In this document: in pieces, positions 11,903-17,697 of the stretch
How the letters are laid out: the number at the start of each line of letters is the position of its first letter
Position numbering within the stretch: position 1 is the stretch's first letter
Assembly (NCBI GenBank): GCA_023396215.1
Contig: JAEWWW010000043.1
Span: 1-32,042 of the forward strand
DNA: 32,042 nucleotides
From: Bacillota bacterium
GTDB taxonomy: Bacteria > Bacillota > Clostridia > Oscillospirales > Ruminococcaceae
Direction of reading: 5' to 3'
Position numbers and translations under genes: made by a program
The notes under the pieces: generated by a model
Told to the model about the DNA's origin: nothing
The model's input: the letters and a program-made list of their open reading frames with translations, nothing else
Databases searched by the model: none

Positions 11903-12421
11903 GTGGTGGTGGGTATCGTCGGTGCAGGCTTATTTGAGGGTTACATACGTGATTATGGCAACCTCATATTCTCTATCTGTTACTCGATGACCGGCGACTA
12001 CTTTGACGCCGAAGACCTTGCACAGGAAACCTTTCTTGCCGCCTACCGAAGCTACGACAGCTTTGACGGAAAAAACCTGAAGGCCTGGCTCACCACCATC
12101 GCCGCCAACAAATGCCGGGATTACCTCAAGCACACCGCCCGGCGCTCCACCCCGGTGGAGGATGTTTTTTTTGACAGTCTGGCCGACCCCGCCCCGCCCA
12201 CCGAGGAGCAGGTGCTGGCCAGCGACGCCGACCGGCGGCTGCGGCTGCTGTGCGACCGGCTAAAAGAACCTTACCGAACGGTGTCGCTGGGTCATTTCTG
12301 CGAGGGACAAACGGTCGCCGAAATGGCAGAAGCCACCGGGCAGAACCTGCGCACCCTGCAAACCCGGCTTTACCGCGCCAAGGGGATGCTGAAAAAGCTT
12401 TGGAAGGAGGAGTATCGATGA
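11903..12421 (+). CDS. ECF-family RNA polymerase sigma factor
   Basis: About 172 residues. The region 2 signature is clear (YGNLIFSICYSM, then DAEDLAQETFLAAYRSY), as is a region 4 helix-turn-helix (TVAEMAEATGQNLRTLQTRL and RAKGML). It directs RNA polymerase to a small regulon, probably envelope stress given its neighbours (inference). The start is uncertain: three consecutive in-frame GTG codons at 11903-11911 have an AGGA about 11 nt upstream; an in-frame TTG at 11852 has no ribosome site and lies only about 18 nt from the predicted transcript start. The stop overlaps the next ATG by 4 bases, the usual sigma/anti-sigma coupling. Confidence 0.9.
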   Translation: MVVGIVGAGLFEGYIRDYGNLIFSICYSMTGDYFDAEDLAQETFLAAYRSYDSFDGKNLKAWLTTIAANKCRDYLKHTARRSTPVEDVFFDSLADPAPPTEEQVLASDADRRLRLLCDRLKEPYRTVSLGHFCEGQTVAEMAEATGQNLRTLQTRLYRAKGMLKKLWKEEYR

Positions 12422-12888
12422 GCACACCGCTGTTTGACCCAACCGGACACCTGCTGCCCCATATAATCCAGCAGCTGGGTGGCGGCAATCTGCCGGCAGA
12501 AACGCGCCTGGCCGCGCTGGAGCATCTGGCCGGCTGCCCCCACTGCGCCCTCGCCTTGAGCCAGGCCATTGAAGCGCAGCCCCTCGTCAGAACCTCCCCC
12601 GGCTTTGCCCAAAGCACGCTGGAAAAGCTGCAGCAGCAGCCCCAGCGGCAGCAACGGCAGCGGCCCCCCGCCCCCCGCCGGAACAGCCTCGGCTTCTGGG
12701 CCTACACCCTGCGGGTGACCGCCGCCGTGTGCGCCGCGCTCATCCTCACCTTCAGCATCGACCTCTCGGGGCAGCCCGGGGAACGCACCCCCCTCCTGCC
12801 CACCCTGACCTTTTCCGAAGCGATTGGCGACAGCCTGAAACACCTGTCTGAAAGATTATTTAGTACGGAGGTTGCAAACCATGATTAG
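12418..12888 (+). CDS. Zinc-finger anti-sigma factor (zf-HC2 type)
   Basis: 156 residues. His36-x3-Cys40-x2-Cys43 is the zinc-binding anti-sigma signature of the RsrA/RsiW (ZAS) group. A Gln/Arg/Pro-rich linker is followed by one membrane segment near residues 98-116 and a short outer tail. Likely holds the upstream sigma factor at the membrane until an envelope signal releases it (family knowledge plus position). Start ATG at 12418 has GGAGG upstream and overlaps the sigma stop (ATGA); a longer open frame from 12250 lies inside the sigma gene and is rejected. Confidence 0.87.
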   Translation: MSTPLFDPTGHLLPHIIQQLGGGNLPAETRLAALEHLAGCPHCALALSQAIEAQPLVRTSPGFAQSTLEKLQQQPQRQQRQRPPAPRRNSLGFWAYTLRVTAAVCAALILTFSIDLSGQPGERTPLLPTLTFSEAIGDSLKHLSERLFSTEVANHD

Positions 12889-13432
12889 AAAACGCAGCAC
12901 TTTCTGGACAGTGCTCTTCTCCTTTTTCCCCGGTGCGGGGCATATGTTTATGGGGTTTATGAAGCAGGGGCTTTCGCTGATGGCAGCGGCGCTGGGGTTG
13001 ATACTTGTGTCCTTCTCTCTGAGGGTGGAGCCGCTGCTGGTCATGATGCCGCTGATTTGGTTCTACTCCTTCTTTGACGCGCTCAATAAATCCTCTTTGC
13101 CCGACGAAGACTTTTACACCCTGGAGGACAGCTTCATGTTTTCGTTGGATAAGCTGGCCCATTCCGATTGGTCGTTTTTGCGCAGCCACCAGAGATTTAT
13201 CGGCTGGTTGGCGGTGGTCATCGGCTCCAGCATGGTGCTTAGCAACCTGTGGTATCTGTTCAGCGAATACTTTCCCGAATACCAGCGAATTGTCTGGCGG
13301 CTGGGCGACAGCCTGCCCCGGATGCTGATCAGCCTGTTCATCATCGCCCTTGGGGTGCGCCTGATTATGGGCAAGCGCAGAGAAACCGCCGCGCTGCCCC
13401 CGCACACCGGGGAGGCCGCTGCCGATGAATAA
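12881..13432 (+). CDS. Multi-spanning membrane protein of the sigma operon
   Basis: 183 residues. The N-terminus has FFPGAGHMFMGFMKQGLSL, like the FIPGLGHxYLGxxxxG pattern of TM2-like small membrane proteins. About four hydrophobic segments are visible (residues roughly 10-30, 35-60, 105-125 and 148-165) around a hydrophilic middle. Function unknown. ATG at 12881 has GGAGG 9 nt upstream and overlaps the anti-sigma gene by 8 bases. Co-translated with the regulators, it may be a sensor partner or effector of the envelope response (inference). Confidence 0.85.
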   Translation: MIRKRSTFWTVLFSFFPGAGHMFMGFMKQGLSLMAAALGLILVSFSLRVEPLLVMMPLIWFYSFFDALNKSSLPDEDFYTLEDSFMFSLDKLAHSDWSFLRSHQRFIGWLAVVIGSSMVLSNLWYLFSEYFPEYQRIVWRLGDSLPRMLISLFIIALGVRLIMGKRRETAALPPHTGEAAADE

Positions 13433-13559
13433 GACTGCTAAAATCATCTTGGCGGGGGCTGTGCTCTCCCTTCTGCTGGGGCTTTGGGCCCTGAGCAGAA
13501 GGCGGACAGCCTCTGCCCGGTCCAAACAAGCCACAAAGGAGGAAGGCCGCTATGAATAG
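13425..13559 (+). CDS. 44-residue single-pass small membrane protein
   Basis: Starts MNKTAKIILAGAVL, with one hydrophobic helix (about residues 6-23) and a basic tail (SRRRTASARSK) ending EEGRYE. ATG at 13425 has GGAGG 9 nt upstream and overlaps the preceding gene by 8 bases; its own end overlaps the next gene by 8 bases. Double coupling and a good ribosome site make it a real gene despite its size. Family not recognised; the positive-after-helix pattern predicts an outside N-terminus and a cytoplasmic tail. Confidence 0.75.
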   Translation: MNKTAKIILAGAVLSLLLGLWALSRRRTASARSKQATKEEGRYE

Positions 13560-13881
13560 CCCCCGCAGAGTGGGTACCGTAACCCTCGGCGCTTTTCTGG
13601 TGATTGCCGGTGTACTGTTTCTCATCAACCAGTTTACCAATTTCATCGGCTACCGTCTGCTGCTTGCCCTCTGGCCCGGCGTTTTAATCCTGCTGGGGAT
13701 CGAGATTTTAATCTTCTGCTTCTTCAACAAGGAGGAGCGCCTGCGCTACGACGGCGGCGCCATCTTTATCATCATGATGCTCAGCCTTTTTGCGGCGGGC
13801 ATGGCCTGCATCGAGTTTTTCATCCTCAACGCAGAAACTCTTCTGGGGCAGGCCGGCAGGTGGGCACGGTACCTTTGGTAG
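13552..13881 (+). CDS. LiaI/LiaF-like transmembrane protein
   Basis: 109 residues, three hydrophobic segments (about 10-27, 34-58 and 70-93). The LLLALWPGVLILLGIEILI segment resembles the transmembrane region of LiaF/LiaI and DUF5668-type proteins, which belong to envelope-stress systems. GGAGG lies 10 nt before the ATG at 13552. Last tightly coupled gene of the sigma operon. The family call rests on pattern, not an alignment. Confidence 0.78.
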   Translation: MNSPRRVGTVTLGAFLVIAGVLFLINQFTNFIGYRLLLALWPGVLILLGIEILIFCFFNKEERLRYDGGAIFIIMMLSLFAAGMACIEFFILNAETLLGQAGRWARYLW

Positions 13882-13951
13882 CATTTTTTTATCTGGCAGC
13901 GCAGTAAAGGGGCGGCTTTTCCCCACTGTTAAAGTAGAAGGAGGGGTTAAA

Positions 13952-14401
13952 ATGGCAGGTACTTTGGGTTTTTACTTTGAAAATTGCAGGCTGAAGGGCA
14001 GCAGTAAGCCTTCGTTGGGCGATTACTCCTGGTGGCTGGTTGCGGTGCGGCACATCTCCGCCCACGCCACAAGCTTTGAGATTCGCTGCTGGCCTGACGA
14101 GCCGGAGGCCATCGAAACCGGCCGCCGCTTTGGCACACAGGTGGAAAACACCGAAACCCAGGAGCTGGTCTTCAAGGGCCCGATGACCGAGGAGTTTCAG
14201 CGGCTGCTGTTTACCCGGTATCTCTGCTCCGGCTGCCTGCGGTGGTTTACCCTGAACCTGTACCGGGGTGAAACCATGCTGTTCTCCAGCGAGCATTATG
14301 GCTCCGAGATGTATCTGCACAACCTGACCGAGGAGCAGCTGCCGCGGCTGCGGGCGCTTTCCCGGCGGTATCCCGCCATTGCGCAGGTGAATGTCTACTA
14401 G
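13952..14401 (+). CDS. Conserved-looking cytoplasmic protein of unknown function
   Basis: 149 residues, soluble, no signal or membrane segment. Aromatic-rich N-terminus (GFYFENC, DYSWWLVAVRHISAH), a CxxC pair at residues 92-95 (YLCSGCLRWF) and a C-terminus ending AQVNVY. Strong GAAGGAGGGG ribosome site before ATG 13952, which fixes this start over a longer frame from 13790 that overlaps the preceding gene. It lies 70 bases after the sigma operon, in the same direction and without a clear terminator between, so it may be co-transcribed. I do not recognise the family. Confidence 0.8.
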   Translation: MAGTLGFYFENCRLKGSSKPSLGDYSWWLVAVRHISAHATSFEIRCWPDEPEAIETGRRFGTQVENTETQELVFKGPMTEEFQRLLFTRYLCSGCLRWFTLNLYRGETMLFSSEHYGSEMYLHNLTEEQLPRLRALSRRYPAIAQVNVY

Positions 14402-14475
14402 TCCTGCCTCAACAGACGCTCGCCGCTTTGTACATCGGTTTCATCAGGGACAGGTTGTTGCTTTCCCCACAACAT

Positions 14476-14534
14476 AAAAAGCCCTCCCTGCCCGCAAGCC
14501 TGCAGCCTGCGGCGGGGAGGGTTTCTCGGTTTTT
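14476..14534. terminator. Bidirectional intrinsic terminator
   Basis: An imperfect GC-rich inverted repeat (about 14482-14495 with 14508-14521, CCCTCCC/GGGAGGG at the base) is flanked by A5 on the left and T-rich sequence ending TTTTT on the right. It separates the rightward gene ending at 14401 from the leftward transporter. Confidence 0.75.
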
Positions 14535-14551
14535 AGGGGTTTCTTTGCTTT

Positions 14552-15001
14552 TTAGAATTTCTGCACGATGTACACCCCTGCCACCAGCAGGATGACCCCC
14601 AGCGCCCGCAAGGGGTTCAGGGCTCTCACCGCGTTGCCGAACATGCCGAAATGGTCCAGCAAAACCGAAAGCAGCACCTGCCCGCAGATGACCAGACTGA
14701 ACATATTGGCAAAGCCGATTTTGGGAGTGGCAAAGATGGTGGTGAAGAGGTAAAACGCGCCGAACAGCCCGCCGGTCAGCATCCACCAGCGCAGATCGCT
14801 AAAGGGGTTCTCTTTGAGCGAGGCGCCGCCTGCCAGAGTCAACAGAAACACAACGGTCAGGGTCAGCGCACCGGTAACAAAGCTGATGAGCGACGCCAGC
14901 ACCGGGCTGCCGATTTTTTCTCTGAGCTGGCCGTTGATGCCTACCTGAAAGGTCAGGGCAAGACCGGATAAAAAGGAAAGCACGTAATAAAACAGCGACA
15001 C
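14552..15001 (-). CDS. YdcZ/DUF606-type DMT-superfamily transporter
   Basis: 149 residues, about five hydrophobic helices, starting MSLFYYVLSFLSGLALTFQVGINGQL. The helix-plus-QxGxNxxLR pattern and the end region (RALGVILLVAGVYIV) fit the YdcZ (DUF606) five-helix half-transporters. Substrate unknown. GTG start at 15001 with AAGGAGG 9 nt upstream. Stand-alone gene; YdcZ proteins often act as pairs or dimers, and no partner is visible. Confidence 0.85.
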   Translation of the reverse strand: MSLFYYVLSFLSGLALTFQVGINGQLREKIGSPVLASLISFVTGALTLTVVFLLTLAGGASLKENPFSDLRWWMLTGGLFGAFYLFTTIFATPKIGFANMFSLVICGQVLLSVLLDHFGMFGNAVRALNPLRALGVILLVAGVYIVQKF

Positions 15002-15120
15002 TTTGAAAGGCCTCCTTGCAGATGCAGAAGATTGATATGACCATATAATATCACAGATGCAGCCGATTGTCGCGGGTGATTTTCGGCGTCGGGGCGGTTT
15101 GCCGCCGCTATGAACGCTGT

Positions 15121-15190
15121 AGGGGCGGATAGCATCCGCCCGCTCCCCTGCCCCGCCAGCCTGCGTCCCCGGCGGGGCAAGGGGGGGGGG
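15121..15190. repeat. REP-like palindromes and a G10 tract
   Basis: Two hairpins in tandem: GGGCGGAT-agc-ATCCGCCC (15123-15141) and CCCCGCC/GGCGGGG (15151-15157 with 15171-15177), then ten G at 15181-15190. Looks like an interspersed palindromic repeat; copy number cannot be judged from one window. Confidence 0.5.
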
Positions 15191-15244
15191 CTTCAGGCCA
15201 ACTTAACCCAAAGTGGTATGTCCTATTGCTGTTGCAGGAACGTT

Positions 15245-15532
15245 TTAGTCGTTGAAAATGCTATCCACGTCTCTTGTAACTTCCATTGTCAGCAGCATTC
15301 CCAAAGAGAACGCATAGGAGAAAAGGTTGTCTTCCCCGGCTGTGGAAAGTTCCATGTGCAGGCAGGATAATTCTTGAAACCGCTGGCAATCTTCCAGCGA
15401 CATTTTCGCCATGAAATACCGTTCCTCGTCCTCTATCCTGCGGAGCAGTTCATGTTGTTGTTTGCTTTGCGGGTTGCGGCGTTCCCACGGGATAATATCG
15501 CCGCTGTACAGGCCACGCAGAATACTTTTCAT
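15245..15532 (-). CDS. Small DUF6809-like protein (copy 2)
   Basis: 95 residues, soluble and acidic, starting MKSILRGLYSGDIIPWERR. It shares pattern and length with the gene just upstream (MNSILEEFAYGNISPE): a short N-terminal SILxxxYxGxIxP motif, an acidic helical middle (EDEERYFMAKMSLEDCQRFQEL) and a hydrophobic FSYAFSLGMLLTMEV segment. I recall such proteins as DUF6809, frequent on clostridial mobile elements; function unknown. ATG 15532 has AGGG 8 nt upstream and follows the previous stop by one base, so translation is coupled. Confidence 0.8.
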   Translation of the reverse strand: MKSILRGLYSGDIIPWERRNPQSKQQHELLRRIEDEERYFMAKMSLEDCQRFQELSCLHMELSTAGEDNLFSYAFSLGMLLTMEVTRDVDSIFND

Positions 15533-15533
15533 G

Positions 15534-15833
15534 TCAGCAGCCCTCCCCTCCGGCAATCAGTTCTCCGCCTGTTACAAAGGCTTCCGCCGTCATTGTCAGC
15601 CCCAGCTTGAAACCGTAAATCAGGTTACCGACCGCTGTAAGCTGGTTAACCTCGTCTTGTGCTTCCATATACTTTTGAAAGAGGATTTTTTCGTCCTCAC
15701 TCAGCCTTGTAAGGAGTTTTTCCTCATTGTCGGACAAGGCCCGCATGGCCTCGCCATATCGGGAATTACGCTTGAAAAACTGTACTTCGGGCGATATGTT
15801 TCCGTAGGCAAATTCTTCTAAAATGCTATTCAT
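15534..15833 (-). CDS. Small DUF6809-like protein (copy 1)
   Basis: 99 residues, starting MNSILEEFAYGNISPEVQFF. Helical, charged middle (ALSDNEEKLLTRLSEDEKILFQKYMEAQ written here in part: DNEEKLLTRLSEDEK) and a hydrophobic IYGFKLGLTMTAEAF segment near the C-terminus. ATG 15833 has AAAGGAC about 8 nt upstream; an in-frame extension to 15926 runs back through repeat copy A and lacks a ribosome site. Two-gene operon with the next gene. Its leader contains the 8-bp inverted repeat CATTGTTG/CAACAATG (15848-15868), just before the small-RNA promoter on the other strand. Function unknown. Confidence 0.82.
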   Translation of the reverse strand: MNSILEEFAYGNISPEVQFFKRNSRYGEAMRALSDNEEKLLTRLSEDEKILFQKYMEAQDEVNQLTAVGNLIYGFKLGLTMTAEAFVTGGELIAGGEGC

Positions 15834-15847
15834 AAAAATTGTCCTTT

Positions 15848-15978
15848 CATTGTTGTCTCCCAACAATGCCTTGAAAGGAATGATGGCGCATGATATAATA
15901 TTTACGCCGCATTTGCTTTCGGGCATCTGTTGGGGTGAGGAAGTGGCGTGTGACTTTTGCGAGAAGCCGCCGCTTCCT
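15848..15978. repeat. Tandem regulatory block, copy A
   Basis: Non-coding block almost identical to copies at 16372-16504 and 16880-17012: imperfect palindrome, TTGAAA-17-TATAAT promoter, a constant 30-nt segment and an AGGAAGTGGCG/CGCCGCTTCCT stem. This copy has the best palindrome but lacks the leftward extension present in B and C. Confidence 0.9.
15871..15899 (+). promoter_or_regulatory. Small-RNA promoter, copy A
   Basis: TTGAAA (15871-15876), 17-bp spacer, TATAAT (15894-15899) with the extended -10 dinucleotide TG at 15891-15892. Near-ideal sigma-A promoter reading rightward, against the flanking genes. Confidence 0.75.
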
Positions 15979-15989
15979 TCTATTTTTTT
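15906..15989 (+). ncRNA. Putative small RNA A (about 84 nt)
   Basis: Predicted transcript from about 7 nt after the -10 box to the T-tract of an intrinsic terminator. The terminator stem is AGGAAGTGGCG (15938-15948) with CGCCGCTTCCT (15968-15978, one G-U pair), then TCTATTTTTTT (15979-15989). The 5' 30 nt are identical in all three copies while the terminator loop varies. No start codon or ribosome site lies inside. The RNA converges on the RHH1 gene and overlaps its last 10 bases. Transcription itself is inferred, not shown. Confidence 0.6.
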
Positions 15990-16162
15990 GTGATGTCAGG
16001 CTCCAACCTTCTGATACCGTCACGAACGCCCTCGGCCTTTGATTTTCCTTTTTCCTCACAATAATCATTGAGGATTTTATAGGTATCATCATCAATGCGG
16101 GCCTTGATTTCATGGCGTTTCGGATTGTCAGTTGGTCGCCCCATCTTTTTCTTTGGCGGCAG
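15980..16162 (-). CDS. Ribbon-helix-helix regulator RHH1
   Basis: About 60 residues: PPKKKMGRPTDNPK, then a beta-strand plus two helices (IKARIDDDTYKILNDY and SKAEGVRDGIRRLE), the pattern of CopG/Arc-type DNA-binding dimers. The strong AAGGAGG site lies 8 nt before an in-frame CTG at 16162, the position equivalent to the ATG of RHH2; the next ATG (16144) is 26 nt away from it. So either a rare CTG start is used or initiation is at 16144. The promoter and operator lie directly upstream. First of three paralogues; likely represses its own promoter (inference). Confidence 0.75.
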   Translation of the reverse strand: MPPKKKMGRPTDNPKRHEIKARIDDDTYKILNDYCEEKGKSKAEGVRDGIRRLEPDITKK

Positions 16163-16178
16163 ATAAAACACCTCCTTA

Positions 16179-16225
16179 CTTATGTGCCCCAAATATAGCA
16201 TAAACTAATGGGGAACATAAGTCAA
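16179..16225 (-). promoter_or_regulatory. RHH1 promoter with inverted-repeat operator
   Basis: Minus strand: TTGACT (16225-16220), 17 bp, TATGCT (16202-16197). Arms CTTATGTGCCCC (16179-16190) and GGGGAACATAAG (16210-16221) match at 11 of 12 positions and the repeat is centred on the -10 box. Probable binding site of RHH1 itself. Confidence 0.75.
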
Positions 16226-16285
16226 TTATATTTTAGGCGTCTTAAAAATTCGTTATGCTTTGATACGGCATTTCGAGTATGTCCA

Positions 16286-16504
16286 CTTCGGGGCAAGTTC
16301 GAGGTATTATTATAAAAAGTACCTCTTTGAAAACCCCGCCGCGCGCGTCATGGCTTTGCTCTCCCCCCTCTCATTGTTGTTTCCCCAACGACGCCTTGAA
16401 AGGAATAACGGCGCATGATATAATATTTACGCCGCATTTGCTTTCGGGCATCTGTTGGGGTGAGGAAGTGGCGGGAAACTTTGACGAGTGTAACGCCGCT
16501 TCCT
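16286..16504. repeat. Tandem regulatory block, copy B
   Basis: Begins with the box CTTCGGGGCAAGTTCGAGGT (16286-16305), continues with a TTATTATAAA segment and ATGGCTTTGCT, then the palindrome, promoter, constant RNA segment and terminator stem. Copy C starts 508 bases further right and matches over nearly the whole length. Confidence 0.9.
16396..16424 (+). promoter_or_regulatory. Small-RNA promoter, copy B
   Basis: TTGAAA (16396-16401), 17-bp spacer, TATAAT (16419-16424), with TG one base before the -10 box. Same as copy A. Confidence 0.75.
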
Positions 16505-16513
16505 TTCATTTTT
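16431..16513 (+). ncRNA. Putative small RNA B (about 83 nt)
   Basis: Same design as RNA A. Terminator stem AGGAAGTGGCG (16463-16473) with CGCCGCTTCCT (16494-16504), followed by TTCATTTTT. Overlaps the last 8 bases of the RHH2 gene (stop at 16506-16508) on the opposite strand. Its 3' CCTTTCAT is complementary to the leader of DUF6809 copy 1 across the ribosome site. Expression inferred. Confidence 0.6.
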
Positions 16514-16673
16514 GTTTGAGGCACTTAATACCGTCTCGTGCACCCTCTGGCCTTGTCTTTCCAGCACGTTTACAGTAATCGTCGAGGATTTTCAAATCCG
16601 CATCACTTAAACGCAAATGGAGTTTATTAGGCTTTGGTTCATCCGTCGGTCTGCCCATTTTTTTAGCGGCCAT
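16506..16673 (-). CDS. Ribbon-helix-helix regulator RHH2
   Basis: 55 residues starting MAAKKMGRPTDEPKPNKLHL, then LSDADLKILDDYC and RPEGARDGIKCLKQK. Same basic N-terminal arm and RHH fold pattern as RHH1, with which it shares the MGRPTD arm, ILxDYC and the ARDGIK-type second helix. ATG 16673 is preceded by AGGAGGTGAATT, an excellent site, which calibrates the start of RHH1. Own promoter and operator immediately upstream. Stop codon lies inside the terminator T-tract of small RNA B. Confidence 0.85.
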   Translation of the reverse strand: MAAKKMGRPTDEPKPNKLHLRLSDADLKILDDYCKRAGKTRPEGARDGIKCLKQK

Positions 16674-16686
16674 AATTCACCTCCTA

Positions 16687-16732
16687 CTTTTGCCACCAAA
16701 ACTACATTAAGACTTTGGGTGGCAAAAGTCAA
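16687..16732 (-). promoter_or_regulatory. RHH2 promoter with inverted-repeat operator
   Basis: Minus strand: TTGACT (16732-16727), 17 bp, TAATGT (16709-16704). Perfect 11-bp inverted repeat CTTTTGCCACC (16687-16697) / GGTGGCAAAAG (16718-16728), centred within one base of the -10 box. Arm sequence unrelated to those of RHH1 and RHH3. Confidence 0.8.
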
Positions 16733-16793
16733 GATTCTATTTGGCGTTGATAAAATTTTGCATATGTCTATACACAAAGTTCGCAGATTCCCA

Positions 16794-17012
16794 TTTCGGG
16801 ACAAGTTCGAAGTATTATTATAAAGAGCACCTCTTTGAAAACCCCGCCGCGCGTATCATGGCTTTGCTCTACCTCCTCTCATCGTTGTTTCCCCAACGAC
16901 ACCTTGAAAGGAATAATGGCGCATGATATAATATTTACGCCGCATTTGCTTTCGGGCATCTGTTGGTGTGGGAAGTGGCGGGATAACTTTGATGAGTGTT
17001 ACGCCGCTTCCC
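16794..17012. repeat. Tandem regulatory block, copy C
   Basis: Box TTTCGGGACAAGTTCGAAGT (16794-16813), TTATTATAAA, ATGGCTTTGCT, palindrome, promoter, constant RNA segment and terminator stem in the same order as copy B, with scattered substitutions. Confidence 0.9.
16904..16932 (+). promoter_or_regulatory. Small-RNA promoter, copy C
   Basis: TTGAAA (16904-16909), 17-bp spacer, TATAAT (16927-16932), preceded by TGA as in the other copies. Confidence 0.75.
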
Positions 17013-17022
17013 TTCATTTTTT
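16939..17022 (+). ncRNA. Putative small RNA C (about 84 nt)
   Basis: Terminator stem GGGAAGTGGCG (16970-16980) with CGCCGCTTCCC (17002-17012), then TTCATTTTTT. Relative to copies A and B the first pair is G-C instead of A-T, a compensatory change that keeps the stem. Overlaps the last 9 bases of the RHH3 gene. Expression inferred. Confidence 0.62.
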
Positions 17023-17193
17023 CAGGCTGTCATGCACCATGTCAATTCCCTTACGGACAACTTCTGAACGGGTAGCATCAAGTGTTTGTGTGCATTCTTC
17101 CAATTTCTCTTTCGTTTCTTTATCTACCCTTACAAAAATTCTGTCTTTCTTAGAATCGTCCGATGGTGGACGGCCAAGTTTTTTTTGCGCCAT
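17014..17193 (-). CDS. Ribbon-helix-helix regulator RHH3
   Basis: 59 residues: MAQKKLGRPPSDDSKKDR, then a strand (IFVRVD) and two helices (KETKEKLEECTQTL and TRSEVVRKGIDMVHDSL). Same KKxGRP arm as RHH1/2 but a more distant core. ATG 17193 has AAAGGGGTG 6 nt upstream, preferred over an in-frame ATG at 17220. The promoter -10 box is a perfect TATAAT, so this copy should be the most strongly transcribed if not repressed. Confidence 0.85.
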   Translation of the reverse strand: MAQKKLGRPPSDDSKKDRIFVRVDKETKEKLEECTQTLDATRSEVVRKGIDMVHDSLKK

Positions 17194-17208
17194 TTGTTCA
17201 CCCCTTTC

Positions 17209-17252
17209 TTGTGCGCACATTAATTATATTGTTGTTCGCACAAAAAGTCAAT
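17209..17252 (-). promoter_or_regulatory. RHH3 promoter with inverted-repeat operator
   Basis: Minus strand: TTGACT (17252-17247), 17 bp, TATAAT (17229-17224). Inverted repeat TTGTGCG (17209-17215) / CGCACAA (17238-17244), centred exactly on the -10 box. Shorter arms than in modules 1 and 2. Confidence 0.75.
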
Positions 17253-17300
17253 AGTACGGTATCATTGTTTTATGCAGAAAGAAATAATGAATGTTGTTGG

Positions 17301-17320
17301 CTTCGGGACAAGTTCGAGGT
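17301..17320. repeat. Fourth copy of the array box
   Basis: CTTCGGGACAAGTTCGAGGT, matching boxes at 16286 and 16794 and, like them, 48-61 bases upstream of an RHH promoter. Similarity ends directly after it, so the array unit is cut here. Confidence 0.75.
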
Positions 17321-17363
17321 GGCATGTCCTGTTCGCAGTGTATAAGCTCTATCGGGGGGCCTT

Positions 17364-17612
17364 ATGGAAAATAAATTGAAGCAAGATGTTCCTATCGGGC
17401 ACAACTTGAAAAAATTCAGGCAAAAAGCCGGATTATTACAAGAAAGTGTTGCCGCCAAACTGCAAACTATGGGGCTGGATATTCATCAAAAAATCATTTC
17501 TGAAATGGAATTGGGAACGTATAGTATCCGTATCAGCGTTTTGCTTGCATTGGCTGAACTGTACAATACGCCTATTCAAGATTTTTTCGCTGATTTAGAC
17601 CGCTACGGGTAA
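17364..17612 (+). CDS. XRE-family HTH regulator
   Basis: 82 residues, one N-terminal-to-middle helix-turn-helix of the Cro/CI type: IGHNLKKFRQKAGLLQESVA, then KIISEMELGTYSIRISVLLA and LAELYNTPIQDFF. Cytoplasmic DNA-binding protein, probably regulating the island (position only). ATG 17364 is preceded by a G6 run about 5 nt upstream. It reads opposite to the RHH genes, and its upstream region contains the fourth array box. Confidence 0.85.
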   Translation: MENKLKQDVPIGHNLKKFRQKAGLLQESVAAKLQTMGLDIHQKIISEMELGTYSIRISVLLALAELYNTPIQDFFADLDRYG

Positions 17613-17654
17613 ACAGCTCTCGACGGGACGATAGGCGGGGTTCATATACGCTAC

Positions 17655-17697
17655 ACTTTGCTTCGCAAAGTCGTATGCCAAAGGGTGCCCCTTTGGC
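17655..17697. repeat. Paired hairpins at the island end
   Basis: Two perfect stems with 3-nt loops side by side: ACTTTGC-ttc-GCAAAGT (17655-17671) and GCCAAAGGG-tgc-CCCTTTGGC (17677-17697). Shortly after, ATGGCTTTGCT (17715-17725) repeats a motif of array blocks B and C. Could be a mobile-element end or transfer-related site; no direct proof. Confidence 0.5.

Noticed and set aside
15848..15926. Conserved 25-codon frame (MPESKCGVNIISCA) on the minus strand, present in all three blocks
   Set aside because: No ribosome site, third-position changes are not silent-biased, and the conservation is explained by the opposite-strand promoter and RNA start.
16279..16578. 99-codon plus-strand frame through block B
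   Set aside because: Runs across promoter, terminator and the antisense of RHH2; no ribosome site.
15848..17012. CRISPR array
   Set aside because: Only three copies at about 510-base spacing, with genes between them and imperfect long repeats.
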